Shown here piece after piece: positions 16,166 through 26,790 of a stretch of DNA of 64,000 bases. A program made the translations under genes and the position numbers. The notes under the pieces are model-generated. The model was given only the letters and a program-made list of their open reading frames with translations. It did not search any database and was not told the DNA's origin. Source of the DNA: Novosphingobium sp. SG919 (GTDB lineage: Bacteria; Pseudomonadota; Alphaproteobacteria; Sphingomonadales; Sphingomonadaceae); NCBI RefSeq assembly GCF_012932495.1, contig NZ_JABCNG010000003.1, positions 248,001 to 312,000 of the forward strand, written 5' to 3'. Numbering within the stretch: position 1 is the stretch's first letter; each line of letters begins with the position of its first letter.

Positions 16166-17521
16166 ATGCGCGCTAGGCCCTTGGCCATGCCAGCCCCCCG
16201 TCTTGAAAAACCGCTCGCCGCCGCCAGGAACCTGCAACCGCGCATGGCCGCGCTGGGCGGGGCGCTGGCGCTGGGCCTGGCCGCCATATTCTTCGCGCGC
16301 GCCGGGGAAGCCGCCCAGGCGCTGTTCACCCGCCTGGTCACCGCCTATCCGCTGGCACCGATCGTGCTGACCCCGGCGATTTTTGTGGGCGTGACCTGGC
16401 TCACCCGGCACCGCTGGCCCGCCGCGCGTGGCTCGGGCATTCCCCAGGTCATGGCCGCGGCCGAGGCGCCGCACCATCCCGCCATGGCGCCACTGCTGTC
16501 GCTGCGCACCGCGCTGGCCAAAGTGGCCGGCACCCTGGCCATGCTGCTGGGCGGGGCATCGGTTGGCCGTGAAGGGCCCACCGTGCAATTGAGCGCGGCA
16601 ATCATGGTCGCGGTGCATCGCTGGCTGCGCGTGCCGATCGGCGCCGGGGTGATCATCGCCGGGGGCGCGGCGGGGGTGGCGGCGGCGTTCAACACGCCGC
16701 TGGCCGGGGTCGCTTTCGCCATCGAGGAGCTGGCTTCCGCCTTTGAACAGCGCCTGGCGCTGCTGGTCATGCTGGCGGTGATGACGGCGGGCCTGGTCAG
16801 CCTCGGCCTGGCGGGCGACTATGTCTATTTCGGCGCGATGAGCCAGCATGTGCCGATCGTGCCCGCGCTGATCGCCGCGCTGGGCGCGGGCGTGGCCGGG
16901 GGCCTGGCCGGGGGGCTGTTTGCCCGCGTGCTCAGCCGCTTTGGCACCATCGATCACGGCTGGATCGGCGCCTTGCGCGCGCGTCCCGTGGCGCTGGCCG
17001 CCGGGCTTGGCCTGATCGTGGCGGTGGTGGGCGTGGCCACGCAGGGCCTGGGCCCTGGCGGGCCGGCTTCGGGTGGTTTGGCCTGGGGCACCGGCTATGG
17101 CACCACGCGTGGCCTGCTCTCGGGCGCCGATACGTCGCTGTGGTTCGGCCCGGCCAAGTTCGTGACTTCGCTTGCCACTGCGCTCAGCGGCGCGCCGGGC
17201 GGCATCTTTGCGCCCTCGCTCTCGGTCGGCGCCGGGCTGGGCCAGTGGGTGGGCCTGCTGTTTCCGCCCGAATATTCCGGCGCCGTCGCCATGCTGGGCA
17301 TGATCGCCTACTTTGCCGGCGTCACCCGCGCGCCGCTCACCGCCGTGATCATCGTGATGGAAATGACCGCCGATCGCGCGATGATCCTGCCGCTGTTCGC
17401 CGCCGCGCTGGTGGCCGACCAGGTGAGTGCGCAAGTCTGTCCGGAAAAGCTCTATCACGCGCTCAGCCACGCCTTTCGCGCACCTGCGGGCGATGCCGGC
17501 TCGCCCCAAAAGACGCACTGA
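16166..17521 (+). CDS. ClC-family chloride/proton antiporter
   Basis: This integral membrane protein is predicted to exchange chloride for protons. Across 451 residues it shows the three ion-selectivity signatures: GSGIPQ, GREGP with the gating glutamate, and GGIFAPSL. The internal proton glutamate (IEE in AGVAFAIEELASAF) and the late tyrosine (KLYHAL) that coordinates chloride are also kept, favouring an antiporter over a channel. About ten hydrophobic helices are visible, with no cytoplasmic CBS domains. The start is ATG 16166 or ATG 16187. The downstream MATE gene begins 32 bases later on the same strand. Confidence 0.9.
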   Translation: MRARPLAMPAPRLEKPLAAARNLQPRMAALGGALALGLAAIFFARAGEAAQALFTRLVTAYPLAPIVLTPAIFVGVTWLTRHRWPAARGSGIPQVMAAAEAPHHPAMAPLLSLRTALAKVAGTLAMLLGGASVGREGPTVQLSAAIMVAVHRWLRVPIGAGVIIAGGAAGVAAAFNTPLAGVAFAIEELASAFEQRLALLVMLAVMTAGLVSLGLAGDYVYFGAMSQHVPIVPALIAALGAGVAGGLAGGLFARVLSRFGTIDHGWIGALRARPVALAAGLGLIVAVVGVATQGLGPGGPASGGLAWGTGYGTTRGLLSGADTSLWFGPAKFVTSLATALSGAPGGIFAPSLSVGAGLGQWVGLLFPPEYSGAVAMLGMIAYFAGVTRAPLTAVIIVMEMTADRAMILPLFAAALVADQVSAQVCPEKLYHALSHAFRAPAGDAGSPQKTH

Positions 17522-17552
17522 CTTTTCCTTTCCCCCGCGCCGCCCAGCCCCT

Positions 17553-18962
17553 ATGGCCGGCGGCATGACCGCAGCCACGCTTCCCACTTCGCCCGATCTG
17601 GCCGGGCCCCATGCCGCCAGCGAATGGCGCGAGATGTTGCGCCTGGCAGCGCCGCTGGTGGGCGCAAACCTGTTGCAGATGGCGGTCTTTGCCGTGGACG
17701 TGCTGTTCGTGGCGCGCCTGGGGGCAGAGGCACTGGCGGCGTCTTCGCTGGCCGTTTCCATCTTCGGCCTGCTGATCTGGAGCCTGACCGGCCTGGTCGG
17801 CGCCACCTCGCCCCTGATCGCCGCCGAACTCGGCCGCCGCCGCCACGCGGTGCGCGAAGTGCGCCGCACCGTGCGGATGGGGGGCTGGGTTGGCCTGATC
17901 GCCGCGCTGGTGGCCATGGCGCTGTGCCAGCTGGGCGGGCCGCTGCTGCGCGCCACCGGGCAGAGCGAGGCGGTGGTGGTGCGCGCCGTGCCGTTCCTCA
18001 CGGTCCTTTCGCTGGCCTGCGTGCCGGCGGTGCTCGCCTCGCTGCTGCGCACGGTGGTATCCACCCTGGGACGGCCGGGCATCGGCACGGCGATCACCGC
18101 GCTGGCCGTGGCGGTCAACGCCACCGGCAACTGGATCTTCGTCTATGGCCACGCCGGCATGCCGGCGCTCGGCCTGATGGGCTCGGCCTGGTCCAGCGTG
18201 ATCACCAGCAGCGCAATGCTCGCCGCCTATGCCATGGTGCTGCGGTTTGATCGACGGCTGCACCGCTATCGCCTGCTGGGCCGGTGGTGGCGCGCGGAAT
18301 GGCGCCGCTTTGCCGACGTGTGGAAGATCGGCCTGCCGATCTGCGCCACGATCGTGGCCGAAGCCGGCTTGTTCAACGGGGCCGCGCTGCTGATCGGGCG
18401 GATCGGCGAACTGCAGCTCGCGGCGCACACCGTCGCGCTGCAACTGGCCGGCATGACGTTCCAGGTGCCGTTCGGGCTGGGCCAGGCCGCCACGATCCGC
18501 GTGGGGCTGGCCTATGGCGCGCGCGACCATGCCGGGATCGCCCGCGCCGGGTGGACGGCCCTGGGCATGAGCGTGGGCTTCATGGCCACGACGGCCGCGT
18601 TGATGCTGGCAATGCCGCGCTTCTTTCTCGGCCTCTATATCGACGTGACCGATCCGGCCAATGCCGCGCTGGTGGGCTTTGCCCTGCAGTTCCTGGTGGT
18701 GGCGGCCGCGTTCCAGCTTTTCGATGGCGCCCAGGCCACCTGCGGCGCGGTGCTGCGCGGCCTGCAGGATACCCGCGTGCCGATGACCATCGCCATCTTC
18801 GGCTATTGGGTGCCGGGCCTGTTCACCGCGATCGGCCTGGGGCTCTATACGCCGCTCGGCGGCATGGGCGTGTGGCTGGGGCTGCTGGCCGGGCTGGTCT
18901 GCGTGGCGGCGCTGCTGCTGTGGCGCTGGCACAACCGGGCAAGGCTGGGCCTGCTGCCATGA
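17553..18962 (+). CDS. MATE-family multidrug/cation efflux transporter
   Basis: MATE proteins export organic cations or metabolites using a sodium or proton gradient. The 469-residue product has two homologous halves of about six membrane helices, with PLVGANLLQMAVFAVDVLFVARLG at the first helix and the second-half counterpart GLPICATIVAEAGLFNGAALLIGRIG. Conserved patterns such as PFGLGQAATIRVG and the C-terminal GLQDTRVPM-GYWVPG stretch match the NorM-like branch. The start is ATG 17553 or ATG 17565. It follows the ClC gene by 32 bases and may share its transcript. The substrate cannot be read from the sequence. Confidence 0.88.
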   Translation: MAGGMTAATLPTSPDLAGPHAASEWREMLRLAAPLVGANLLQMAVFAVDVLFVARLGAEALAASSLAVSIFGLLIWSLTGLVGATSPLIAAELGRRRHAVREVRRTVRMGGWVGLIAALVAMALCQLGGPLLRATGQSEAVVVRAVPFLTVLSLACVPAVLASLLRTVVSTLGRPGIGTAITALAVAVNATGNWIFVYGHAGMPALGLMGSAWSSVITSSAMLAAYAMVLRFDRRLHRYRLLGRWWRAEWRRFADVWKIGLPICATIVAEAGLFNGAALLIGRIGELQLAAHTVALQLAGMTFQVPFGLGQAATIRVGLAYGARDHAGIARAGWTALGMSVGFMATTAALMLAMPRFFLGLYIDVTDPANAALVGFALQFLVVAAAFQLFDGAQATCGAVLRGLQDTRVPMTIAIFGYWVPGLFTAIGLGLYTPLGGMGVWLGLLAGLVCVAALLLWRWHNRARLGLLP

Positions 18963-19075
18963 TCGGCGCCTGATCGCGCGGCGATCGTGCCGGGGCGCTT
19001 GTCCCGCCCTGGCACCGTCCCGGCGCGCCAAGGCCCCATCCATTCATTTTGGCGAAAAGAATCTGTGCCACGACG

Positions 19076-19104
19076 CTTGACGCTCCTCCGGCATCCACCC
19101 ATAT
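19076..19104 (+). promoter_or_regulatory. Sigma-32 (RpoH)-type promoter of groESL
   Basis: CTTGACG, 14 bases, then ACCCATAT closely follows the heat-shock sigma consensus CTTGAAA-N13/15-CCCCATNT. Transcription would start at about 19110, right at the edge of the CIRCE operator. Confidence 0.68.
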
Positions 19105-19111
19105 GCGGGCC

Positions 19112-19140
19112 GCTGGCACTCTTGACCTAAGAGTGCCAGC
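19112..19140 (+). promoter_or_regulatory. CIRCE operator (HrcA binding site)
   Basis: GCTGGCACTC and GAGTGCCAGC form a perfect ten-base inverted repeat around nine bases. This matches CIRCE (TTAGCACTC-N9-GAGTGCTAA) with GC-leaning outer positions. HrcA would bind here and repress groESL. Confidence 0.93.
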
Positions 19141-19172
19141 GCAGATTTTCTGATTGGAAGAGGGAGCAACCC

Positions 19173-19460
19173 ATGACTTTCCGTCCGCTGCACGACCGCG
19201 TGCTGGTGCGCCGCGTCGAAGCCGAGGAAAAGACCGCCGGCGGGATCATCATCCCCGACAGCGCCAAGGAAAAGCCCGCCGAGGGCGAAATCGTTGCCGT
19301 TGGTACGGGCGCCCGCGCCGAGAACGGCACGATCACCCCGCTCGACGTCAAGGTGGGCGATCGCGTGCTGTTCGGCAAGTGGTCGGGCACCGAAGTGAAG
19401 GTGTCGGGCGAAGACCTGCTGATCATGAAGGAATCGGACATCCTCGGCGTGATCGGCTGA
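19173..19460 (+). CDS. groES: Co-chaperonin GroES
   Basis: GroES caps the GroEL chamber during ATP-driven folding. The 95-residue product has [25 protein letters not shown], the mobile loop region, and the C-terminal [27 protein letters not shown] ribosome-binding site precedes the ATG. groEL follows after 50 bases in the same operon, under CIRCE and the sigma-32-like promoter. Confidence 0.98.
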   Translation: MTFRPLHDRVLVRRVEAEEKTAGGIIIPDSAKEKPAEGEIVAVGTGARAENGTITPLDVKVGDRVLFGKWSGTEVKVSGEDLLIMKESDILGVIG

Positions 19461-19477
19461 TCCACCGGATTTCCTGA

Positions 19478-21154
<1,677 letters not shown>

Positions 21155-21180
21155 GTCCAAGCCCAAGGCTGACAAAAAGG

Positions 21181-21210
21181 AAGGGCCGCCCGGGAAACCG
21201 GGCGGCCCTT
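21181..21210 (+). terminator. Terminator of groESL
   Basis: A perfect 13-base stem, AAGGGCCGCCCGG, closes on a GAAA loop. Only a short T-rich tract follows. Confidence 0.75.
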
Positions 21211-21233
21211 TCCTGTTCCTGAAAGCCACAAAA

Positions 21234-21275
21234 AAGCCCCCTCCTCTTCAGAGGAGGGGGTTGGGGGTGGTGGAA
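21234..21275. repeat. Small hairpin repeat (CCCCTCCTCTTCAGAGGAGGGG family), copy 1
   Basis: A perfect stem CCCCCTCCTCTTCAGAGGAGGG is followed by GGTTGGGGGTGGTGG. The same unit recurs at 51093-51131 and, in inverted pairing, at 61129-61226. It lies between the converging groEL and GH1 genes and may also work as a terminator. Confidence 0.75.
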
Positions 21276-21322
21276 GCCTAAAGCCCCCGTTTCAGCAATA
21301 TGAAAACTTCACAGGACCGAAA

Positions 21323-22657
21323 TCACACCCGATTCGCCCGCGCAATCGCCCCCAGCACTGCCGCGCTCGGCTTGGGCGTGCGGGCGAAGGTGACGGGATC
21401 ATAGCTCGCCAGGCCGAACTTGGGCTTGTACCCAAAGATCCATTCGAAATTGTCGATCAGGCTCCAGTGGCAATAGCCCATGACGGGCACGCCGTCGTCG
21501 ATCGCGGCTTTCAGATGGGTCAGTGCGGCGGGGATGAACGCGGCGCGGATGCTGTCGTCATCGGTGCCCACGCCATGTTCCGAGACCAGGATCGGTACGC
21601 CCGTGGCCGCATGGGCATAGCGCACCGCGCCGGCCAGCGACGGCGCCCATACTTCGCTGCCCGACCAGTTGCGCACCGCGTCCTGCGGCGCCGGCAGGCG
21701 GCCCTCGGCACCCCACAGCGCGCGTTCATAGTTCTGCACGCCGATGAAGTCGTCGCCCTTGGCCACGTCCAGCCAGGTGCCGTACATCTGCTGGCGGCGC
21801 ATGTCGCGCTGCGAGCCCTTGCCCACCGCCTGATCGTCCATCATCGCCAGCGAAAAACCCACCGGCAGCTTGGGCGCCGCGGCCTTGATCGCCGCCTTGC
21901 CAGCCTTGTGCGCAGCCAGCAGCCCGCGCTGCAGATCGGGCAGGTCATCCTTGCCGGCCACGTTGGCGCAGAGGAAGCGCGGCACGCCCAGCCGCCTGGC
22001 GGCGGTTTCCAGCGTCAGCTTCTGGATGTCCCACAACTGGGGAGGGACATTGGCGTTCTGCAACAGCAGCAGGATGTTGGGCTCGTTGAACGTGATCGCG
22101 GCGTGGATGCGGTTCCCGAAATGGCGCGCGGCCTTATCGGCAAAGCGGGCGAACAGGTCGGCGCTTTCGGGATTCGCCCAGCCGCCTTGCGCGGAAAACC
22201 AGCGCGGCGCGGTGAAGTGGCTGAAGGTGACCACCGGCGCCAGCCCGCGCGCGCGGCAGCCATCGATGACGCGCGCATAGTGATCGAGCATGGCCTGCGA
22301 GAACAGGCCCTTTTCCGGCTCGATCCGCGCCCATTCGATGCCGAAGCGATAAGTGTTGAGCCCGATTGCCTTGGCCAGGTCGAGATCCTGTTCCCACAGC
22401 AGCAAGCTGTTGGCCGCATCGCCCGAAGGCGCGGCAAAGACCGTGGGCTGCTGGTTTTCGATGAACCACAGGTCGCTGGCGGTGTTGTTGCCCTCGATCT
22501 GGTGCGGCGCGGTGGAGGCGCCCCACAGGAAGCCCTGCGGGAACTGGGGTGAAGCGGCGGCGCCCTTGGCGGCCTTGGCACTCACCCGGCCCAGCGCAGG
22601 CGCGGAGGTGGCAGCCAGCGCAGCCGCGCTGGCCAGCACAGTACGACGATCAAGCAT
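21323..22657 (-). CDS. Exported GH1 family beta-glucosidase-like glycosidase
   Basis: This is a predicted retaining glycoside hydrolase that removes a beta-linked sugar in the periplasm. The N-terminus MLDRRTVLASAAALAATSAPALG has a twin-arginine pattern and hydrophobic core, suggesting Tat export. The GH1 fold is clear: WGASTAPHQIEGN, the acid/base E192 in TFNEPN, the nucleophile E360 in LVSEHG (family usually TENG), and WSLIDNFEWIFGY near the end. Its 444 residues are within the family range. It is the last gene on the strand of a catabolic island and may deglycosylate a phenolic glucoside before uptake; that link is inference from position. Confidence 0.87.
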   Translation of the reverse strand: MLDRRTVLASAAALAATSAPALGRVSAKAAKGAAASPQFPQGFLWGASTAPHQIEGNNTASDLWFIENQQPTVFAAPSGDAANSLLLWEQDLDLAKAIGLNTYRFGIEWARIEPEKGLFSQAMLDHYARVIDGCRARGLAPVVTFSHFTAPRWFSAQGGWANPESADLFARFADKAARHFGNRIHAAITFNEPNILLLLQNANVPPQLWDIQKLTLETAARRLGVPRFLCANVAGKDDLPDLQRGLLAAHKAGKAAIKAAAPKLPVGFSLAMMDDQAVGKGSQRDMRRQQMYGTWLDVAKGDDFIGVQNYERALWGAEGRLPAPQDAVRNWSGSEVWAPSLAGAVRYAHAATGVPILVSEHGVGTDDDSIRAAFIPAALTHLKAAIDDGVPVMGYCHWSLIDNFEWIFGYKPKFGLASYDPVTFARTPKPSAAVLGAIARANRV

Positions 22658-22682
22658 GGAAGAGCCTTTCAGGAAAACGAAT

Positions 22683-23543
22683 TCAGGCGCAGGTTTCGCG
22701 CACGAAAGCCACGATCTCTTCGGCCAGGCGGCGATCGGCCGTGCCCAGGTGCATCGCCATCGAATAGTGGTTGTGTCCCGAGGCGATCTGCCCGCGCGGC
22801 ATGGTGCCGTGGCGGGCCAGGCGGTCGGCCATCAACCCCAGGAATTCGGCCTGGAAGCGGGGCGGATCGAATTCGGCCGAAGCAACCAGCAGGGGCAGCG
22901 TGGTGGCGACCATCGCTTCGCGCGGGGCGCGTTCGGCATAGTCCGCCGCCGCGCCATAATAGAGCATGTCGCGCTCATCGAGCGGGGTGTGGCCATAGAG
23001 GCCCGAAAGCAGCACCGCGCCACGTATCGTCAGATCGGGCCGCAGCCGGATCGCGCCGGCCACGTGCACCGCCCCGGCCGAGGTGCCCATCAGCACGATG
23101 CGCTGCGGGTCACCGCCATGGTCGGCCGCATGGGCCACCAGCCAGTCGAGCGCGGCCAGCACGTCTTCCGATCCGGCCGGCCAGGTGTGGTCGGGCGCCA
23201 GGCGATAGTTGATCACCGCGCCGATCAGCCCGGCCTGCGCCGCCATGCGGCCCACCGCGGCATTGGGCCAGGTTTCGGGCGCGTCGCCACCCTTGTCGCC
23301 GCGCAGGAACCCGCCGCCATGGACGAAGACCAGCACCGGCTTGGGGGCGCCGTCTGCCGTGCCATAGAGATCGAGCCGATGCCGTTCGTGCGGGCCATAG
23401 GCCAGGTCCACCGCCGCGGCCGATACCGCGGCCGCCAGCGCCTGCTGCTCGGCATCGAACAGCGCCCGCACCCGGCCCAACAGATCGGGGGTGAGCGTGG
23501 TGCCCATGGCGGCAATGGCGGCGCGGATCGTTTCGAGGGGCAT
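22683..23543 (-). CDS. Alpha/beta hydrolase (HSL/esterase-like)
   Basis: A cytoplasmic serine hydrolase of 286 residues. The oxyanion motif HGGG (residues 75-78) and the nucleophile S155 in GTSAG mark the hormone-sensitive-lipase/carboxylesterase branch; the likely acid lies in ASAEFDPP and the histidine in SGHNHYS. The ATG at 23543 has an AAGGAGA ribosome-binding site, so the longer upstream reading frame is rejected. It sits 25 bases before the GH1 gene, so both are probably on one transcript. It may hydrolyse an ester or a ring-cleavage product; the substrate is unknown. Confidence 0.85.
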   Translation of the reverse strand: MPLETIRAAIAAMGTTLTPDLLGRVRALFDAEQQALAAAVSAAAVDLAYGPHERHRLDLYGTADGAPKPVLVFVHGGGFLRGDKGGDAPETWPNAAVGRMAAQAGLIGAVINYRLAPDHTWPAGSEDVLAALDWLVAHAADHGGDPQRIVLMGTSAGAVHVAGAIRLRPDLTIRGAVLLSGLYGHTPLDERDMLYYGAAADYAERAPREAMVATTLPLLVASAEFDPPRFQAEFLGLMADRLARHGTMPRGQIASGHNHYSMAMHLGTADRRLAEEIVAFVRETCA

Positions 23544-23579
23544 CGGGCTCTCCTTGGGGGCACAGGATAGCAGAAACAC

Positions 23580-23616
23580 ACGGCCGCCCTTCATGCCTTG
23601 CACGAAGGGCGGCCGT
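23580..23616 (-). terminator. Hairpin after the TonB receptor gene
   Basis: A perfect 13-base stem (ACGGCCGCCCTTC / GAAGGGCGGCCGT) with an 11-base loop begins seven bases beyond the receptor stop codon. On the minus strand it is followed by a modest T-rich stretch. It may partly separate the receptor from the hydrolase and GH1 genes. Confidence 0.7.
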
Positions 23617-23622
23617 GCCGGA

Positions 23623-25836
23623 TCAGAACTTGCCGTCGAGCGACAGGCCCACCGACCGGAACGATTGCGGGCCATAGATGGCGCCGATGTTGGCCGCGCC
23701 GCCAAACGGGAAGTCCGACTGGTAGAGCGAGGGTTCGTGCACGTCGAACAGATTGCGGGCAAAGACCGCGATGGTGAAGCGATCGTCTGCCGTGCGCAGG
23801 CCGATGCGGCCACCCACCGTCCAATGCGGGGCAAACGTGGTATCGGCCACCGAATTGGCTTCATAGCGCAGGCGCGATTTCCACACCGCATCGGCGGCCA
23901 GGAAGCCCTTGAGGTTTTCGCCCAGGTCACGCGCATATTCGCCCGAAACCGTGAACTTGTATTCGGGCGCATAGGCCAGCTGGGTGCCGCCGATGTTGGT
24001 GCCATCGGTGCCGACATAGCCGTTGGGATAAGTCGCCTTGGCCCAGATGAACCCGGTGTTGAGCGACAGGTCATGCGTGACCTTGCCGAACAGGTTGATT
24101 TCCGCCCCGCGCGACTTGACCCCGCTGATGTTGGTCTGGACGCACGAGATCACCGTGGTGGTGGCATTCACCGTGCACTGCTGCGCCTGGAAGTTCTGGA
24201 TCTTCTGGTAGAACAGGTTGGCATCGAGCACCCAGCTGCGCAGCAGCGTGGTCTTGAAGCCCAGTTCGTACGACGTCGGGATTTCCGGCAGCACGACATA
24301 GGGATTGGCATCCGAAGGCGTGGCGATCTGCCCGCCCTTGAAGCCGCGCGCCACGGTGGCATAGGCCATCGTGCGCGGATCGATGTCATACTGGATGCCG
24401 CCCTTCCACGAAACCTTGCCGACATGCAGGCGCGTGGTCGATGCGATCGCGGTGGCGGTGTCGTTCTGCATCTGCAGCGACAGCACGTCGTCGGTATAGC
24501 GGCCGCCGGCGATCAGGCGCAGCTTGTCACTGGCATGGATCGTCATCTGGCCAAAGGCTGCCAGCGATTCATCGCTGACGCGATAGGCGTTGACCGGGCT
24601 CGACGGAATGGCGTTGCCGAACAGCAGGACGGTGGCACCTTCCTGGTCGCGATGCTGGATCTGGCGCGAATAGAACCCGCCCAGGGTATATTCCACGGTC
24701 TGGTTGGCCGGCGAGGAAATGCGCAGTTCCTGGGTGATCAGGTCGGTCGGCCGGTTGACATAGGAATTGTGCACGGTGACCGGCAGGGTATCGACGCGGA
24801 ACACGTTGGTGGCCGCGCCATAGCCCTGCTCGTGCGTGCCGCGATAGGCGGTGATCGAGGTCAGCGTGAACGGCGCGAACTGGTAATCAAGCTGCAGCGA
24901 GGCGCCGCCGGTCTTGATCCGGTCGGTATACTGCTCGCTGGTGCAATAGTTGCGGTTGCCGTTTTCCGCCGTGATGCCGCAGGCTGCCAGGGCCGAACCG
25001 AGCGAGAGGGACTTCACGAAAGTGAAGAAGTTGCCGCCGTTGGTGGTGCGGGTATCGGCATAGTCGCCGATCACGTTGACCGTCAGCTTGTCGGTCGGTT
25101 CCCACAGCAGGCGGGCGCGGCCGCCCATGGTTTCGTTCTTGTCGTACTTGCCGGTGGACAGGTTGTAGTCCGGGCCCTGGCGCAAGTTGGCATAGCCGGC
25201 CACGCGGATCGCGGCGTTATCGGCGATCGGCACGTTGGCCACGCCCTGCACCACCTGGTTGCCCGACTTGGAACCGGCAAAGCCGGCGGCCGACAGTTCG
25301 CTGCGCACGCGCACCGAGACCTTGCCGAATTCGGGCTTGTTGGTGGTGATGTTGATCACCCCGGCCGAGGTCGTCAGGCCGAACAGCGTGCCCTGCGGAC
25401 CTTTCAGCACTTCGATGCGGGCCACGTCGAACAGGTCGGAAATGTTGGCATTGCCCTGGCTGACCTGGTCGACCACCACGCCCACGGAAGCCACCGCACC
25501 GGCCGAGAAGGTCTGCGTACCGATGCCGCGAATGGCGCCGCCGCCGCCGGTGTTCTGCCCCGGGGCAGACTGGATTTCCAGGCTCGGCGCAATGCGGTTC
25601 AAGTCGTTGACGGTGTTGACCTGCTGGCGTTCCAGCTGGCCGGCATCGGCCACGGTGATCGAGATCGGCACTTCGGTGACTTTTTCGACGCGGCGCTGCG
25701 CGGTCACCACGATAGCGGCATCGGGGCTGCCGTCAGCGGCCTGCGGAGCGGTTGCGGCGCTCTGCGCGAGGGCCGGCGTCGCCATCACGGCCAGGGAAAG
25801 CCCGGTCAGCAGGGCGGTTTTATGGCGCGAATTCAT
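23623..25836 (-). CDS. TonB-dependent outer-membrane receptor
   Basis: This gated beta-barrel imports a substrate across the outer membrane using TonB energy. The 737-residue product has a signal peptide ending ATPALAQ, a plug domain (TEVPISITVADAGQLE, RIEVLKGPQGTLFGLTTSAGVINITTNKP) and a barrel rich in alternating aromatic residues that ends in FRSVGLSLDGKF with a terminal phenylalanine. Start ATG 25836 with GGGGAGAG upstream. It lies in the catabolic island directly after the FAH hydrolase, so it probably imports the island's aromatic substrate rather than iron; no partner iron genes are nearby. Confidence 0.92.
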   Translation of the reverse strand: MNSRHKTALLTGLSLAVMATPALAQSAATAPQAADGSPDAAIVVTAQRRVEKVTEVPISITVADAGQLERQQVNTVNDLNRIAPSLEIQSAPGQNTGGGGAIRGIGTQTFSAGAVASVGVVVDQVSQGNANISDLFDVARIEVLKGPQGTLFGLTTSAGVINITTNKPEFGKVSVRVRSELSAAGFAGSKSGNQVVQGVANVPIADNAAIRVAGYANLRQGPDYNLSTGKYDKNETMGGRARLLWEPTDKLTVNVIGDYADTRTTNGGNFFTFVKSLSLGSALAACGITAENGNRNYCTSEQYTDRIKTGGASLQLDYQFAPFTLTSITAYRGTHEQGYGAATNVFRVDTLPVTVHNSYVNRPTDLITQELRISSPANQTVEYTLGGFYSRQIQHRDQEGATVLLFGNAIPSSPVNAYRVSDESLAAFGQMTIHASDKLRLIAGGRYTDDVLSLQMQNDTATAIASTTRLHVGKVSWKGGIQYDIDPRTMAYATVARGFKGGQIATPSDANPYVVLPEIPTSYELGFKTTLLRSWVLDANLFYQKIQNFQAQQCTVNATTTVISCVQTNISGVKSRGAEINLFGKVTHDLSLNTGFIWAKATYPNGYVGTDGTNIGGTQLAYAPEYKFTVSGEYARDLGENLKGFLAADAVWKSRLRYEANSVADTTFAPHWTVGGRIGLRTADDRFTIAVFARNLFDVHEPSLYQSDFPFGGAANIGAIYGPQSFRSVGLSLDGKF

Positions 25837-25926
25837 GGTTGGTTCTCTCCCCAAAAGGCATGCATTTATCGGTCCGCGCCCGCCGTTATGCGGGCGCGGT
25901 GGCTGGGTTGGACAAAGGGTGGCGGA

Positions 25927-26760
25927 TCAGATCTCGTCGATGACCGGGTTGGTCAGGGTGCCGATCACGCCCACGGAAATCTCGCAAACATCGCCGGCCT
26001 TCATGTAGAGCGGCGGCTTGCGCTTATCCCCCACGCCGCCCGGCGTGCCGGTAACGATCACGTCGCCGGGTTCGAGCGGGGTGAAAGTGCTGCAATATTC
26101 GATCACGAACGGGATATCCCAGATCATGTCGCTGATCGGCTGGTCCTGGACCAGTTCGCCGTTGAGGCGGGTCTGCACGCGCTGGCTGGCGAGGTCGTCG
26201 ATCTCGTCGGCCAGGACCAGCGCCGGGCCGAACGCGCCGGTGGCGGGATAGTTCTTGCCCGGCGTGAACTGGATGTTGTGGCGCTGCCAATCACGCGCCG
26301 AACCATCGTTGAACACCGAAAAGCCGGCCACGTGGGCCATGGCATCGGCGCGCGCGATGCGGCGGCCGCCCTTGCCGATCACCACGGCAAGTTCGCCTTC
26401 GTAGTCGAACCGCTCGGTCTCGCGCGGGCGCACCAGCGGCTCGCCATCGGCGATCAGGGTATCGGCCCAGCGGGTGAAGATTGCCGGGAATTCCTTTTGC
26501 TCGCGGCCCGTCTCGGCCACGTGGGTGGCATAGTTGAGGCCCACGCACAGGATCTTGCCGGGATTGGGCACCACCGGCAGCAGGCGCACATCGGCCAGGG
26601 CAAAGGTGCCGGTGGCAGGCAGGGCGGCCAGGTCCTGGTCGGCCACGTCCTTGAGGTAGGCCGGCGCGCCCGCGGCGCCCAGATCGTGCACGGTATCGCC
26701 ATCGAGACGGCCGAAGCTGGGCTGGCCATCGGGGCGGCGGAAGCTGATGAGACGGGTCAT
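25927..26760 (-). CDS. Fumarylacetoacetate hydrolase (FAH) family protein
   Basis: FAH-family enzymes hydrolyse, isomerise or hydrate beta-keto acids formed after aromatic ring cleavage. The 277-residue product has LLPVVPNPGKILCVGLNYATHVAETG, the metal-binding FDYEGELAVVIGKGGR (Glu-x-Glu) and the Asp in VFNDGSARDWQ, and GDVIVTGTPGGVG near the end, so the divalent-metal site looks intact. It starts 30 bases after the extradiol dioxygenase gene on the same strand, the natural place for the enzyme acting on its ring-fission product. Confidence 0.9.
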   Translation of the reverse strand: MTRLISFRRPDGQPSFGRLDGDTVHDLGAAGAPAYLKDVADQDLAALPATGTFALADVRLLPVVPNPGKILCVGLNYATHVAETGREQKEFPAIFTRWADTLIADGEPLVRPRETERFDYEGELAVVIGKGGRRIARADAMAHVAGFSVFNDGSARDWQRHNIQFTPGKNYPATGAFGPALVLADEIDDLASQRVQTRLNGELVQDQPISDMIWDIPFVIEYCSTFTPLEPGDVIVTGTPGGVGDKRKPPLYMKAGDVCEISVGVIGTLTNPVIDEI

Positions 26761-26790
26761 GATATTGGGATCACTCCGGAAAAATTCGGT

